From NCBI RefSeq assembly GCF_965278975.1, contig NZ_OZ257126.1, forward strand, positions 1,302,001 to 1,366,000: 64,000 nt of DNA, given 5' to 3'. This document shows positions 8,633 to 16,820 of the stretch, in pieces. This stretch comes from Ferrovibrio sp965278975 (GTDB lineage: Bacteria; Pseudomonadota; Alphaproteobacteria; Ferrovibrionales; Ferrovibrionaceae). A model generated the notes under the pieces. It did not search any database and was not told the origin of the DNA. It saw nothing but the letters and a program-made list of their open reading frames with translations. Position 1 is the stretch's first letter, and each line of letters opens with the position of its first letter. A program made the translations under genes and the position numbers.

Positions 8633-9670
8633 TCAAGTACCTTCCACCGGCACCTGGCAGACCAGCAGCATGTCATAATCCTCACCCCGGCTGGTGATCG
8701 GCAACGCAATGCCTTCGATGCGCAGCGAATAACCGCTGGGTGTATAGCCATCGCCACGATACCAGGCCGGACGGCCAAGCCGCAGCGCCTCCAGCCCCAG
8801 GCGGTGCATCAGCTTGCCGAAATCCGGGTCCGGGTGCTCATCCAGCGATTTGCCGGTGAGGTCGAAACCGCGATCGGCGGCAAGGTAGCTGCCGATCAGG
8901 CGATAGCGCAGGCTGGGTGGCGTGGCGCTGCCCGCCATGCCGACGCGCTCCACCAGCAGCACGCGGCCAAGCCAGGGATGCAGCCGTTCGGGCGGAAAAT
9001 CCTCGCGCCGCGGTTTGCGCTGCTGCGCGATGCCGTGCCACAGGTCATACAGCGCGCCGAGCGGCTCGGCCTTGATCCAGGGCCTGAGCAATGCCGGCTC
9101 GGCAATATTGAGCTGCAACGGCAGCGCTGCTTCCGCCACATGGTGATCATACTGCCCCACCAGGATCACATCGGGATGGCAGCCATCATCGGCCAGCGGC
9201 AGCGACAGTGCCTCGATGCTGTAGGTGAGATTATCCGGCTGGCGGATACGGCCGATGCCGAGCGCAGGCAGCCGCGTGGCCGTGACCTGCGCCATCTGCC
9301 GCGCGGCGAGGCCGGCGAAATGCGGATTGGGATGTTCCTCGATGAAGCGGCCGGTGAGATCGAAATCGCGCGCGAAGGTGAAATGGCTGCCATAGAGGCG
9401 ATAGCGGAAGCGCGGCGCGGCATCCTGCTGCGGCACCACGTCGAACATCACCACATGACCGAGGCTGTAGCGCAGATCCTCCGGCGCGAAATCGGCACGG
9501 CTCGGCAATTGCCCGGCGCGGTCGCGCAGCATGGTCTGCCAATGCGCCAGCATCTGGCGCAATTCCGGCTGGCGCAGGAATGGCGACAGCACTTCCGGGC
9601 TGTCAACCAGCTGGCATTGCCAGAGATCGGTCAGCAGGGGCTGCATTTCACTCAACGCATCCCCCGTCAC
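8633..9670 (-). CDS. tandem PAS_5-family domain protein A
   Basis: 345 aa with two related halves (about 30-180 and 190-340). Each half has the pattern W..MRD..G.LPSRADFAPEDLR..LG ... FRYRLYGSHF...DLTGRFIEEHP. This is the PAS_5 family, common in many copies in Rhodospirillales and of unknown ligand. Start is GTG 9670, overlapping the stop of the upstream gene (GTGA), so the two are translationally coupled. No output domain is present. Confidence 0.85.
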   Translation of the reverse strand: MTGDALSEMQPLLTDLWQCQLVDSPEVLSPFLRQPELRQMLAHWQTMLRDRAGQLPSRADFAPEDLRYSLGHVVMFDVVPQQDAAPRFRYRLYGSHFTFARDFDLTGRFIEEHPNPHFAGLAARQMAQVTATRLPALGIGRIRQPDNLTYSIEALSLPLADDGCHPDVILVGQYDHHVAEAALPLQLNIAEPALLRPWIKAEPLGALYDLWHGIAQQRKPRREDFPPERLHPWLGRVLLVERVGMAGSATPPSLRYRLIGSYLAADRGFDLTGKSLDEHPDPDFGKLMHRLGLEALRLGRPAWYRGDGYTPSGYSLRIEGIALPITSRGEDYDMLLVCQVPVEGT

Positions 9671-10701
9671 CGCATCACCTGGGCGGCCAGAAGCATGTCG
9701 ATCGTCTCGCCATCGCTGGCCAGCGGCAGGATCAGGCCTTCGAAGCGGCTGCCGAGCGAAGCATGGGCGTCGATCAGATCGACCCAGAGCGGGCGACCAT
9801 GCAGCGCCACCATGGCATAGGCCCGCCGCGCGGTTTCACCCAGGCTGGAATCGGGATGCTCGTCGAGAAACCGGTTGGAAAGATCATAGCCACGGAAACG
9901 CGCCACGTTGGAGCCGAACAGGCGGTAGCGGAAACGCGGCAGCGCATCCTGCTGCGGCACCACATCGAGCAGGAACAGGTTGCCGAGCAGATAGCGCAGG
10001 CGTTCGGGCTGCACATCGGCACGGCCAGGATAGCGCCGCGCGCCACGCCAGATCCGCCAGTCGGTGAGCAGGTGCTGCAATCCGGGATGGCGCACGCGCA
10101 GGCCGAGCAGCTCCGGCTCGGCATAAACGAGTTCGAGGCCGGCACGCTGGCGCTCGATGTCGAGATCGAGCGTCTGGTTGAACTGACCTGCCAGCAGCCG
10201 GTTGACGGTGACGCCATCATCGGAGAGCGGCAGCACCATCATTTCTGCCAGCAATGTCTCGCCATGCTGGCCGGTGGCGCTCCAGCGCCCGAGCAGCGGC
10301 TGGCGGCGGCGCAGTATCTCGCCGAAAGCCGGATAAGCACGGGCCGCGGCATGCGGATCGGGATGTTCGGAGAGCTGCTTGCCGGTAAGATCAAAACCGC
10401 GCGCGAAAGAGAAATTGGAGCCAAAGACGCGGTAGCGGAATTCCGTGCCGCCATCCGCCCCGGTCTCCACATCCAGCATGAAGATATTGCCGAGCAGATA
10501 GCGCAGCCGTTCCGGCGGAAACTCGGCGCGGCCAGGCAGCCGGCCAGCCGTGCGCGAAACATTCCAGTCGTCGAGCAACCGCGCCAGTGGTGGATTGAGC
10601 AGATGCGGCTTGAGGTCCTCCGGCTCGCCACAGAGGCCGAGATCGAAGCCGGGTTGCGCCAGCGGGCTCACCAGCGGACTGAAGGGTGGCGGCGTGGACA
10701 T
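9667..10701 (-). CDS. tandem PAS_5-family domain protein B
   Basis: 344 aa from ATG 10701 (an in-frame ATG at 10722 would add seven unconserved residues). Like its downstream neighbour it holds two PAS_5 repeats: LPGRAEFPPERLRYLLGNIFMLD ... DLTGKQLSEHPD in the first half and YPGRADVQPERLRYLLGNLFLLD ... DLSNRFLDEHPD in the second. The two genes probably arose by duplication and are expressed together. The family is expected to be a small-molecule sensor or protein-interaction module; the target is unknown. Confidence 0.85.
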   Translation of the reverse strand: MSTPPPFSPLVSPLAQPGFDLGLCGEPEDLKPHLLNPPLARLLDDWNVSRTAGRLPGRAEFPPERLRYLLGNIFMLDVETGADGGTEFRYRVFGSNFSFARGFDLTGKQLSEHPDPHAAARAYPAFGEILRRRQPLLGRWSATGQHGETLLAEMMVLPLSDDGVTVNRLLAGQFNQTLDLDIERQRAGLELVYAEPELLGLRVRHPGLQHLLTDWRIWRGARRYPGRADVQPERLRYLLGNLFLLDVVPQQDALPRFRYRLFGSNVARFRGYDLSNRFLDEHPDSSLGETARRAYAMVALHGRPLWVDLIDAHASLGSRFEGLILPLASDGETIDMLLAAQVMR

Positions 10702-10776
10702 GCATCCATTGACACCAATCACTCCCGCGCGGTCAAGCCATGCGGCGGTAACGCCTTGGTTGAATTCACAAAGAGA

Positions 10777-10816
10777 AGGGCCGCCGGACTGGATGGGGAT
10801 CGCGTCCGGCGGCCCT
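10777..10816 (-). terminator. rho-independent terminator after ahpC-ahpD
   Basis: A 13-bp perfect stem (AGGGCCGCCGGAC with GTCCGGCGGCCCT) and 14-nt loop; on the minus strand it is followed by TTCTCTTTG. It lies about 130 bp beyond the ahpD stop and before the PAS_5 pair. Confidence 0.7.
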
Positions 10817-10875
10817 GGGCAACCCTGCCGGCAACCAGGAGCCGGTGGGTTGCTGGGGGTTCGTCTGTATCAGGC

Positions 10876-10955
10876 CAGCTTACTCAGCAGCCAGCTTACT
10901 CAGCAGCCGCCTTACTCAGCAGCCGGCTTACTCGGCTGCCACCTTACTCAGCAGC
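10876..10955. repeat. five 16-bp tandem repeats carrying the ahpD stop codon
   Basis: Five head-to-tail copies of CAGCTTACTCAGCAGC (with 0-4 changes), starting at 10876, 10892, 10908, 10924 and 10940. Read on the minus strand each unit is GCTGCTGAGTAAGCTG, i.e. the last codons of ahpD plus its TAA. Because 16 is not a multiple of three, the successive TAA codons fall in all three frames. Confidence 0.9.
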
Positions 10956-11504
10956 CTGGGCCTGCACCGCGTCAACGGCGGCGGCTTCGCCTTCCAGCGT
11001 CACGGCAACCGCATGCACGGTGGCGGCGATGCGCACGGCAGCCTGGATCTTTTCGGCTTCGAGGCCACCCTTGGTCAGTTCATGCTCATGCGCTTCCACG
11101 CACATGCCGCAGCCATTGATGGCGGAGACGGCGAGCGACCAGAGTTCGAAATCCAGCTTCTCGACGCCGGGCTTGCCGATCACGTTCATGCGCAGCTTGG
11201 CCGGCATGGTCTTGTAGGCCGACTGATCGCCCATCATGTGCACGAAGCGATAGTAGATATTGTTCATGCTCATGATCGCGGCGGCGGCCTTGGCGGCCTG
11301 CAACGCTTCTGGGCTCAGCTGCGGGCCGAACTCGGCCAGCACGGCCTGGATCACGCTCGGCTCGCGCGCGGCCAATGCCGTGGCAACGAAAGTGCCGGCG
11401 CGCTGCTGCTGCGTCAGGCCCTGCTCGGCGGCGAGCGAGGACAGGTTGAGCTTCAGGTCCTTGGCGTATTCGGGCAGACGGTTCTTCAGCACTTCGATCG
11501 ACAT
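10944..11504 (-). CDS. ahpD: alkyl hydroperoxide reductase AhpD (carboxymuconolactone decarboxylase fold)
   Basis: 186 aa, all-helical AhpD fold with the active site NGCGMCVEAHEHEL: Cys132 and Cys135 form the redox CXXC and His139 is the conserved relay residue. AhpD reduces the peroxiredoxin AhpC, linking it to lipoamide-type donors. It lies 89 bp downstream of ahpC on the same strand. The C-terminus is an Ala/Glu-rich extension of about 15 residues ending in the stop-containing 16-bp repeat array. Confidence 0.93.
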   Translation of the reverse strand: MSIEVLKNRLPEYAKDLKLNLSSLAAEQGLTQQQRAGTFVATALAAREPSVIQAVLAEFGPQLSPEALQAAKAAAAIMSMNNIYYRFVHMMGDQSAYKTMPAKLRMNVIGKPGVEKLDFELWSLAVSAINGCGMCVEAHEHELTKGGLEAEKIQAAVRIAATVHAVAVTLEGEAAAVDAVQAQAAE

Positions 11505-11593
11505 GGGAATCCTCCGGGGAAAGAGCCCCGCCGCGCCGGATCGTCGGGATTGGCGCGACGGGGTATGACGTCTGCTGCTAAGCCAGTTGGTGC

Positions 11594-12136
11594 TTAGGCA
11601 GCCGGCTTCAGGACGTCTTCGCCCTTCTGCCAGTTGCAGGGGCAGAGTTCGTCGGTCTGCAGCGCGTCGAGCACGCGCAACACTTCCGCCGGGTTGCGGC
11701 CGACCGAGAGATCGTTCACCGACACGAAGCGGATCACGCCTTCCGGATCGACGATGAAGGTGGCGCGCAGCGCGACGCCTTCATTCTTGTCGAGGATGCC
11801 AAGCGCCTGGCTCAGTTCGCGCTTGATGTCGGCCAGCATCGGGAACGGCAGCGCCTTCAAGTCGGCATGGTTCTGGCGCCAGGCCAGATGCACGAACTCG
11901 GAATCGGTCGAGACGCCGTAGACCACGGTGTCGCGGTCGTTGAAGTCGCCGTTCAGCTTGCCGAAGGCGGCGATTTCGGTCGGGCAGACGAAGGTGAAGT
12001 CCTTCGGCCAGAAGAACACCACCTTCCACTTACCCTTGTCGGTGGCGTTGGAGATGTCGGTGAAGGCGTTCTTGATGTCGGTGGAAACCACGGCCTTGAG
12101 GTTGAAGCTCGGGAAGGCATCGCCAATGGTCAGCAT
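11594..12136 (-). CDS. ahpC: peroxiredoxin AhpC
   Basis: 180-aa 2-Cys peroxiredoxin of the AhpC/Prx1 class. The peroxidatic cysteine is Cys51 in DFTFVCPTEI, and the C-terminal DELCPCNWQKGED carries the resolving cysteine. It reduces hydrogen peroxide and organic peroxides and is re-reduced by AhpD encoded next to it. The divergent neighbour is oxyR, and the 152-bp spacer holds a candidate operator, so peroxide induction is likely. Confidence 0.95.
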   Translation of the reverse strand: MLTIGDAFPSFNLKAVVSTDIKNAFTDISNATDKGKWKVVFFWPKDFTFVCPTEIAAFGKLNGDFNDRDTVVYGVSTDSEFVHLAWRQNHADLKALPFPMLADIKRELSQALGILDKNEGVALRATFIVDPEGVIRFVSVNDLSVGRNPAEVLRVLDALQTDELCPCNWQKGEDVLKPAA

Positions 12137-12241
12137 AGCTACTCTCCTGATTATGGCCCCACCTGGTTGGCTGGGGCTCGTTTCGGTCTGGGGCTGGGGC
12201 AGCGTCGCCGCTGCCTTGACGGGGACACTAGCGAAAGCTAT

Positions 12242-12281
12242 CTAATCGATCCAACGGATTAAAATGGTCACACTAATCGAT
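12242..12281. promoter_or_regulatory. candidate OxyR operator in the ahpC-oxyR spacer
   Basis: Two exact direct copies of CTAATCGAT begin at 12242 and 12273, 31 bp apart (about three helical turns), each ending in the palindromic ATCGAT. A related GGATTA half lies between them. The pair sits just before the oxyR start and upstream of ahpC, where a tetrameric LysR regulator would bind. The match to a known OxyR consensus was not tested. Confidence 0.5.
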
Positions 12282-12288
12282 TTTTCCG

Positions 12289-13284
12289 ATGATAAACCTG
12301 CCGAGCCTGAAACAGCTGCGTTATCTGGTAACGCTTTCCGAAACCAAGCATTTCGGCAAGGCGGCGGAAGCCTGTTCGGTCACCCAGTCGACGCTTTCGG
12401 CCGGGATCCAGGAACTGGAAACCCAGCTTGATGCCGTTCTGGTGGACCGTACCAAGCGCAAGGTGCTGCTCACCCCCTTGGGCCAGGTGATGGCGGCCAG
12501 GGGCCGCGAGCTGATCGCCCAGGCCGAGGAGATGGTGTTGCTGGCCCGCGCCGTGGCGGAACCGCTGGCCGGGCCGCTCAATCTCGGCGTCATCCCGACG
12601 GTGAGCCCGTTCCTGCTGCCGCGCGTGCTGCGCAATCTGCGCCGCCGCTTCCCGAAGCTGAAACTGTTCCTGCGCGAAGACCTCACCGCGCGGCTGTTGC
12701 AGCAATTGGAAGCCGGACGGCTGGACCTGCTGCTCCTGGCCCTGCCGATCGAAGCCCGCGCAGTGGAAACCCTGCCGCTGTTCAGCGACCATTTCCGCTT
12801 CGCCTGCCGCAACGATCATCCGCTGGCCGAATCCAACGGCGTGCCGCTGCCGGCCTTGCAGCATGAAGCCTTGCTGCTGCTGGAAGACGGCCATTGCCTG
12901 CGCGATCACGCGCTCGATGCCTGCCAGCTGCCGCGACCGGGGCACGGCGGCAGCGGGCAGGAAAGCGTCGGCGCCACCAGCCTGCATACCCTGGTGCAGA
13001 TGGTGGATAACGGCCTCGGCGTCACCCTGCTGCCCGATCTCGCGCTGCAGGCCGGCATCCTGCGCGGCACCGATGTGGTGGCGCGTCCGGTAATGACGCC
13101 GGACCAGGGCGAACCGCCGGCGCGCCAGATCGGCCTGGTCTGGCGCCGCGGCACGCAACGCGCTAAGGAATTCCGCCTGTTCGGCGAGGCTTTGCTTGCC
13201 GCCCTGCCAAAACCGAAACCAGTTTCTGACAAGACCGTCGCCGAAAAGTCCCCAGAAAGATCCCCGGAGGAAAAAGTCACATGA
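12289..13284 (+). CDS. oxyR: hydrogen peroxide-inducible regulator OxyR
   Basis: 331-aa LysR-type regulator. An N-terminal winged helix-turn-helix (LRYLVTLSETKHFGKAAEACSVTQSTLSAGIQELE) is followed by a LysR substrate domain with both redox-active cysteines in place: Cys203 and Cys212 in LEDGHCLRDHALDAC, nine residues apart as in E. coli OxyR (199/208). Oxidation to the disulfide should switch on ahpC-ahpD. The C-terminus is extended by a Lys/Pro-rich tail. Divergent from ahpC and overlapped by the next gene. Confidence 0.95.
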   Translation: MINLPSLKQLRYLVTLSETKHFGKAAEACSVTQSTLSAGIQELETQLDAVLVDRTKRKVLLTPLGQVMAARGRELIAQAEEMVLLARAVAEPLAGPLNLGVIPTVSPFLLPRVLRNLRRRFPKLKLFLREDLTARLLQQLEAGRLDLLLLALPIEARAVETLPLFSDHFRFACRNDHPLAESNGVPLPALQHEALLLLEDGHCLRDHALDACQLPRPGHGGSGQESVGATSLHTLVQMVDNGLGVTLLPDLALQAGILRGTDVVARPVMTPDQGEPPARQIGLVWRRGTQRAKEFRLFGEALLAALPKPKPVSDKTVAEKSPERSPEEKVT

Positions 13285-13799
13285 GCCGCAGTATCGTCCG
13301 CAGCGCCACCGCCCAGGATGCCGCCACCATCGTACGCCTGGTGCAGGCACTGGCGGATTACGAGAAGGAACCGCGGAGCAGCGTCAAGCTCACCGAGGCC
13401 GATATCCTGCGCGATGGCTTCTCCGAGCCGCGCCGCTTCGAGGCGCTGATCGCCGAACTGGATGGCGAGGCCGTCGGCTTCGCGCTGTTCTTCCACAATT
13501 ACTCGACCTGGGAAGGCCGCGCCGGCATCTATATCGAAGACCTGTTCGTGCTTGAAACCGCGCGCGGCCACGGCATCGGCCGGCAATTGATCACCGCCGT
13601 GGCGGCGGTTGCCAAGCTGCGCGACTGCCCGCGCGTCGACCTCAATGTGCTGGACTGGAATCCGACGCGGGATTTCTATCACCGCCTCGACATCAAGCAT
13701 ATGAAGGACGAGCGCCAGTCCTGGCTGCCCTACCGCATGACGCGGCCCGCGATTGCCGCCCTGGCGGCGGATGCCAGCACCGACTGGCTGAAGCTGTAA
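13281..13799 (+). CDS. GNAT family N-acetyltransferase (diamine acetyltransferase-like)
   Basis: 172 aa. It has the GNAT core IYIEDLFVLETARGHGIGRQLITAVAAVAK, where the R-x-x-G-I-G loop binds acetyl-CoA, and the spermidine/diamine acetyltransferase-like FHNYSTWEGRAGIYIEDLFV segment. Its ATG overlaps the oxyR stop (ATGA), so it is co-translated with the regulator. Substrate unknown; the peroxide-regulator linkage may be incidental. Confidence 0.85.
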   Translation: MSRSIVRSATAQDAATIVRLVQALADYEKEPRSSVKLTEADILRDGFSEPRRFEALIAELDGEAVGFALFFHNYSTWEGRAGIYIEDLFVLETARGHGIGRQLITAVAAVAKLRDCPRVDLNVLDWNPTRDFYHRLDIKHMKDERQSWLPYRMTRPAIAALAADASTDWLKL

Positions 13800-13824
13800 G
13801 CTTCACCCCACCGCCACTCCAAAG

Positions 13825-13895
13825 CGTCACTCCCGCGCAAGCGGGAGTCCCATTTCTGCCAACCAAATGGGATTCTCGCGTTCGCGAGAATGACG
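13825..13895. repeat. dispersed paired-palindrome element, copy A
   Basis: Two head-to-head hairpins: CGTCACTCCCGCGCAAGCGG(GAGTCCC) and AATGGGATTCTCGCG with TTCGCGAGAATGACG, so the element starts GTCA-c and ends t-GACG. Related copies occur at 21380, 31612, 31789, 60256 and 61977. Confidence 0.85.
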
Positions 13896-13910
13896 AAGAA
13901 ATGGACAACA

Positions 13911-13938
13911 AAAAAGGCGCCGCGATGGGCGCCTTTTT
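13911..13938. terminator. bidirectional rho-independent terminator between GNAT and mlaA
   Basis: Stem AAAAAGGCGCC / GGCGCCTTTTT with loop GCGATG, followed by CTTTTC on the plus strand and preceded by A-rich sequence, so it has a T-run on both strands. It serves both convergent genes. Confidence 0.9.
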
Positions 13939-13962
13939 CTTTTCTCAAAAAAGAACTTCGGC

Positions 13963-14805
13963 TTACTTCGCCGCCGACTTGGTCTCGATGTCGTCGCTCG
14001 GCTTGGCGGCCATGCTGACGCTCGGCGCGGTCGGCTTCTGGGTCACCGGACGGTTCTTGATTTCGTCGGCGCGGCGCTGGCGATAGATGGTGCGCAGGCT
14101 GGCGTAGAAATCCAGCGAGGTGCGTTCCAGCGCATCAAGGGTGCCGCCGACTTCATCGCGGGTATCGAGCACGGTGAGGCCGAGGCGGGTGTAGATGAAG
14201 CCATCGGCATCGATGTTGCGGGCATACCAGTTGAACGGATCGGCGAAGGAATCAACGCCGAGGCCGACCAGGTCGCGCGGGTTCGACGGCCCGAGCACCG
14301 GCAGCATCAGGAACGGGCCTTCGCCGACGCCCCAGACCGCCAGGGTCTGGCCGCCATCTTCGGTATGGCCGGGAATGCCGAACCACTTGGCGGCCGGATC
14401 CCAGATGCCGAGCAGGCCGACGGTGGAATTGATGGCAAAGCGCGAAGCAGTATCGCCGGCGCGGGCGCTTTCACCCTGCAGCAGGTCATGGGCGAAGACG
14501 ATCGGCGCCTTGAGGTTCAGCAGGGCGTTATGCACGCCATCGCGAATCGGCGGCGGCACCAGCTGATAAGCCAGCAGGGCCGGCTTGAGCAGGAAATGAT
14601 CGACAACCTTGTTGAATTCGAGGATGGCGCGGTTCACCGGCTCGAGCGGATCATTGATCGCATCGACTTCGGCAGTGGAACTGCCAGTGGCGCCGCCCGT
14701 GGCGGGCGCGGAACCGCCCGACGAGCAACCGGCCAGCAGGCCAAGCGCACAAACGGAAACCAGGGCGAACTTCTTCCACCCAGCAGACTTCGGGGCTTCG
14801 AGCAT
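13963..14805 (-). CDS. mlaA: phospholipid-binding lipoprotein MlaA/VacJ family
   Basis: 280 aa. The N-terminus holds a lipoprotein signal with lipobox LLAGC, and the MlaA hallmark DPLEPVNRAILEFN begins the domain, followed by INSTVGLLGIWDPA, GHTEDGGQTLAVWGVGEGPF and LPVLGPSNPRD. MlaA sits in the outer membrane and removes mislocalised phospholipids from the outer leaflet, passing them to MlaC and the MlaFEDB ABC complex (not in this window). The C-terminal 50 residues are an unconserved basic tail. Monocistronic. Confidence 0.93.
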   Translation of the reverse strand: MLEAPKSAGWKKFALVSVCALGLLAGCSSGGSAPATGGATGSSTAEVDAINDPLEPVNRAILEFNKVVDHFLLKPALLAYQLVPPPIRDGVHNALLNLKAPIVFAHDLLQGESARAGDTASRFAINSTVGLLGIWDPAAKWFGIPGHTEDGGQTLAVWGVGEGPFLMLPVLGPSNPRDLVGLGVDSFADPFNWYARNIDADGFIYTRLGLTVLDTRDEVGGTLDALERTSLDFYASLRTIYRQRRADEIKNRPVTQKPTAPSVSMAAKPSDDIETKSAAK

Positions 14806-14990
14806 GGTGTCTTACGACCTCTTACCGCTTCATAGCTCTAGATTTATCAGGCATTTGCCGGGCCAGGGCAAGACTAATCAGGGTCGCCCCAGGCGGTCGG
14901 CAGGATTCTGGCCGCCGGGAACTATTTTTCCCCGCCGGTGGTGCAAAAAGGCAACACTGACTGCTTGTTTTTCAATAAGTTAACACAACT

Positions 14991-15203
14991 TCAATGCAGC
15001 AGTGAGCGATCGCTCCCGGGCGCCGCCGGGGTCTCCTCGGCGGCATCCGAGTCGTCCTGTTCCACCGCCGGGATGGCATACTGCCCACTGAGCCAGCGAT
15101 GCAGATCGACATCCTTGCAGCGGGCGGAACAGAACGGCGCCAGCCTGGCCATTTCCGGTCCATCCGATGCCTTGCCGCAGATCGGGCAGATCTTGGCTGC
15201 CAT
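14991..15203 (-). CDS. yacG: DNA gyrase inhibitor YacG (zinc-binding)
   Basis: 70-aa protein starting MAAKICPICGK; the four zinc ligands are CPIC and FCSARC, then DVDLHRWLSGQYAIP, the standard YacG pattern. An acidic tail follows. I chose ATG 15203; a GTG at 15218 would add five residues but has no clear ribosome-binding site. It is the last gene of the infA-maf-rng-yacG group, a typical alphaproteobacterial order. Confidence 0.92.
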   Translation of the reverse strand: MAAKICPICGKASDGPEMARLAPFCSARCKDVDLHRWLSGQYAIPAVEQDDSDAAEETPAAPGSDRSLLH

Positions 15204-15237
15204 GGTCAAATCACCCACATCTTAATTCAGCCCGTTC

Positions 15238-16800
15238 TCAATTGAGGCGGTCGATGCTAAAGGCCTCGCGCCGCCGCCCGGCCTCGGGCCGCACTTCGAC
15301 ATGGGCGCCGAGCCGGCGTTCGAGCTGGCCGAGCAGATCCGGGCCGAACAGGGCGGCCACATCCGGCGCACAGGCGATGGCGAAGCGGGAGCCGCGCGGG
15401 CTCATGGCGGCTTCCGCCATGGCGCGGCGGATCAGTTCCGCCTGCACGGCGGGCAGCGACGGGATATGGCCATCGCTGTCGCAGGTCGGGCAGGCCTCGA
15501 ACAGCCTTGTGCCGAGCGGTTCGCCGATGCGCTTGCGCGTCATCTCCACCAGGCCGAGCGCCGACATGCCGAGCACCTTCACCGGCGCCGGATCGCGGCT
15601 CAGCGCCTTGCGCAGGGCATTCACCGCCTGGGCGCGGTAGGCCGAGGAATCCATGTGCAGGAAATCGATCACGATGATCCCGCCGATGCCGCGCAGCCGC
15701 AATTGGCGCGCGATTTCCTCCGCCGCATCGAGATTGATGCGCAAAGCCAGTTCCTCGAAATCATTGCCGCGCCGCGCACCACGCGCGATATCCACATCAA
15801 TGGCGGTGAGCGCATCGGTTTCGCCGAACAGCAGCGCGCCACCGGATGGCAGCACGACGCGGCGCGACAGCGCGGCATCGATATCGCTCTCGATCTCGAA
15901 CAGCTCGAACAGCGCGCCGGGCTCGTCATAGCGTTCCAGCTTGCCGACCAGTTCCGGCGCATGCTCGAACAGCCAGGCGCGCGCCTCGGCGAAGCCGCGT
16001 GCATCGTTGACCCGGATGGTATCCAGCCTGGCGCCGACATGGTTGCGCAGCGCGCGGCCCACCGGCCCCATCTCGCGCCACAATTCCGCCGGTGCTGTGG
16101 CCTTGGAACGGCGTTCCTCGATGGCGATCCAGCGCGCCCGCAGCCGTTGCAGGTCGGCGGTCAGCGCCTCCTGATCGGCTTTTTCGGCGGCGGTTTCCAC
16201 CAGCGCGCCCATCGCCAGGCGGCGGTCATCGCTGCGGCGGCGGTCGAGCGTTGTTGCCGCCGACTTGCCGACACGGCGCTCGCCGAGCTTGCGCCGCAGC
16301 GCGAGGCTGACCTGCGCCGGCGTCTGATCGGCCAGGGCCAGCATGCTTTGCAGCAGGGCGGCCAGCCGCATGCGTTCGGCATCCTCCAGGATGCGCTTGC
16401 TGACGCGGACGCGGGAATCATAGGGCGTCAGGGATATGAAACGGCCCGGCAGGCTGGGGCGCGCGGTGAGTTTCACGCCCTTCTCGCCCACCGGATCGCG
16501 GATCACCTGCACCAGGATGGCATCGCCTTCGGCCAGGCGCTGCTCGATCGGGCGGCTGTTATCGCCGAACATATCCGGCGCCAGGTCACTGGCATTGAGG
16601 AAGCCGTCGCGCGCCAGGCCGATATCGACATAGGCCGCCTGCAAGCCCGGTTCGATCAGCCGCACGCGGCCAAGGAAAATCGCGCCGAGCGCCGAATCGC
16701 GGTCGGGCCGTTCCAGATCGAGATGCACCAGCCGGTCATCCTCGACCAGCGCGACGCGGGTTTCGGTAAGGCCGACGTCGATCAGCAATTCGTTCGCCAT
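15238..16800 (-). CDS. rng: ribonuclease E/G family endoribonuclease
   Basis: 520 aa from ATG 16800; a longer reading would overlap maf. An S1 RNA-binding region (LGAIFLGRVRLIEPGLQAAYVDIG) is followed by the RNase E/G catalytic domain, with acidic Mg sites around IDVDIARG and IIVIDFLHMD. A CPTCDSDGH motif matches the zinc link. It lacks the long unstructured C-terminal scaffold of RNase E, so it fits RNase G better: rRNA 5'-end maturation and mRNA turnover. Downstream of maf by 20 bp. Confidence 0.9.
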   Translation of the reverse strand: MANELLIDVGLTETRVALVEDDRLVHLDLERPDRDSALGAIFLGRVRLIEPGLQAAYVDIGLARDGFLNASDLAPDMFGDNSRPIEQRLAEGDAILVQVIRDPVGEKGVKLTARPSLPGRFISLTPYDSRVRVSKRILEDAERMRLAALLQSMLALADQTPAQVSLALRRKLGERRVGKSAATTLDRRRSDDRRLAMGALVETAAEKADQEALTADLQRLRARWIAIEERRSKATAPAELWREMGPVGRALRNHVGARLDTIRVNDARGFAEARAWLFEHAPELVGKLERYDEPGALFELFEIESDIDAALSRRVVLPSGGALLFGETDALTAIDVDIARGARRGNDFEELALRINLDAAEEIARQLRLRGIGGIIVIDFLHMDSSAYRAQAVNALRKALSRDPAPVKVLGMSALGLVEMTRKRIGEPLGTRLFEACPTCDSDGHIPSLPAVQAELIRRAMAEAAMSPRGSRFAIACAPDVAALFGPDLLGQLERRLGAHVEVRPEAGRRREAFSIDRLN

Positions 16801-16820
16801 AGAACCTATATAGCGGGAGA

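Noticed and set aside
10876..10955. CRISPR-like array
   Set aside because: The repeats are contiguous 16-bp units with no spacers and no cas genes.
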